A stretch of 5,494 nucleotides of DNA, taken from assembly GCA_964555565.1 (NCBI GenBank), contig CAZKTF010000240.1:1-5494 (forward strand), given 5' to 3'. Shown here piece after piece: positions 5,337 to 5,494 of the stretch. The stretch is from CAZKTF01 sp964555565. Lineage in GTDB: Bacteria; Planctomycetota; JAJSAM01; JAKLKS01. The notes beneath the pieces were generated by a model that did no database searches, was not told the origin of the DNA, and saw nothing but the letters and a program-made list of their open reading frames with translations. Positions within the stretch are counted from its first letter, which is position 1. Every line of letters begins with the position of its first letter. A program made the translations under genes and the position numbers.

Positions 5337-5494
5337 CGGCCCGCCCCCGGGTCCCCGGGCCACAGGACCCGCCCCTCCCAGGAGCGCAGGCGCGCGGGGC
5401 CGACCCCCGGCATGCGAAGGTCGAGGTCCGCGGGGGAGAGGAAGGGACCGCGGGCCCGCCGCTCTGGGAGCATCCCCTGAGCGACTGGCAGTGG
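5333..5494 (-). CDS. C-terminal tail of a helix-hairpin-helix (ComEA-like) protein, 5' end outside window
   Basis: Reading the minus strand from 5494, the frame is open for 53 codons and ends in TGA at 5333-5335. Residues 17-37 of the visible part contain FLSPADLDLRMPGVGPARLR. The P-G-V-G-P core after a short helix is the hairpin of a helix-hairpin-helix DNA-binding motif, as in the C-terminus of ComEA-type competence proteins and related short periplasmic or cytosolic DNA-binding proteins. A Pro/Gly/Arg-rich tail of about 14 residues follows. The stop shares four bases (GTGA) with the nadC GTG start, which supports both gene ends and puts this gene in the same transcript. The start, any signal peptide or membrane anchor, and the full length cannot be seen, so ComEA is only the closest resemblance. 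A single HhH also occurs in DNA repair proteins and nucleases. Confidence 0.7.
   Translation of the reverse strand, partial: PLPVAQGMLPERRARGPFLSPADLDLRMPGVGPARLRSWEGRVLWPGDPGAGR

Larger units (their letters stand above)
1357..5494 (-). other. Putative operon: HhH protein - nadC - aromatic-CoA flavoenzyme - birA
   Basis: Four genes run in one direction with no room for internal promoters or terminators. The HhH/nadC and nadC/flavoenzyme junctions are 4-bp GTGA overlaps (5333-5336 and 4443-4446), and the flavoenzyme/birA gap is 9 bp. GGAGG sits near the end of nadC and near the end of the flavoenzyme, ahead of the next start. This points to cotranscription with translational coupling. The promoter lies upstream of the window. 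No rho-independent terminator (GC stem plus T-run) was found after birA. Confidence 0.75.

Noticed and set aside
4806..5480. A 224-codon plus-strand open frame opposite nadC
   Set aside because: It is antisense to conserved NadC motifs, and its composition (Arg, Gly, Pro, Asp) is typical of shadow frames here.

Overview
This window comes from a very GC-rich bacterial chromosome (by eye well above 70% G+C, with almost every third codon position G or C). Every gene I can support lies on the minus strand, so the natural reading direction is from base 5494 down to base 1. Base composition and gene content suit a high-GC soil or sediment lineage such as Acidobacteriota or Myxococcota, but the sequence alone does not fix the taxon.

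Right part (5494 down to 1357): a tightly packed run of four genes. First is the C-terminal tail of a protein with a helix-hairpin-helix motif (ComEA-like; its 5' end is outside the window). Next is nadC (quinolinate phosphoribosyltransferase), then a two-domain flavoprotein of the salicylyl-CoA 5-hydroxylase / 2-aminobenzoyl-CoA monooxygenase-reductase type, then birA (biotin protein ligase without the DNA-binding domain). The first two junctions are 4-bp GTGA start/stop overlaps and the third is a 9-bp gap, so this looks like one translationally coupled operon. nadC and birA are cofactor housekeeping genes. The aromatic-CoA flavoenzyme between them is the unexpected member.

Middle part (1255 down to 706): a two-gene toxin-antitoxin cassette, a DUF433 antitoxin followed by a DUF5615 PIN-like toxin overlapping it by 20 bp. 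It is separated from birA by 101 bp that hold a plausible promoter and a small palindrome.

Left part (648 down to 1): the N-terminal 216 residues of an unrecognised membrane-anchored protein that runs out of the window. It has one transmembrane helix and an Ala-rich, probably extracytoplasmic, region. It could be the start of a sensor kinase, but no signalling domain is visible.

The most notable observations are these. (i) BirA has Gly at the position of the E. coli Arg118, the residue whose R118G change makes the enzyme promiscuous. (ii) The aromatic-CoA flavoenzyme is embedded between nadC and birA. (iii) Two genes are missed by simple ORF calling because they are cut by the window edges. 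No wholly new multi-gene system is evident. No tRNA, rRNA, CRISPR array, insertion sequence or long repeat was seen.
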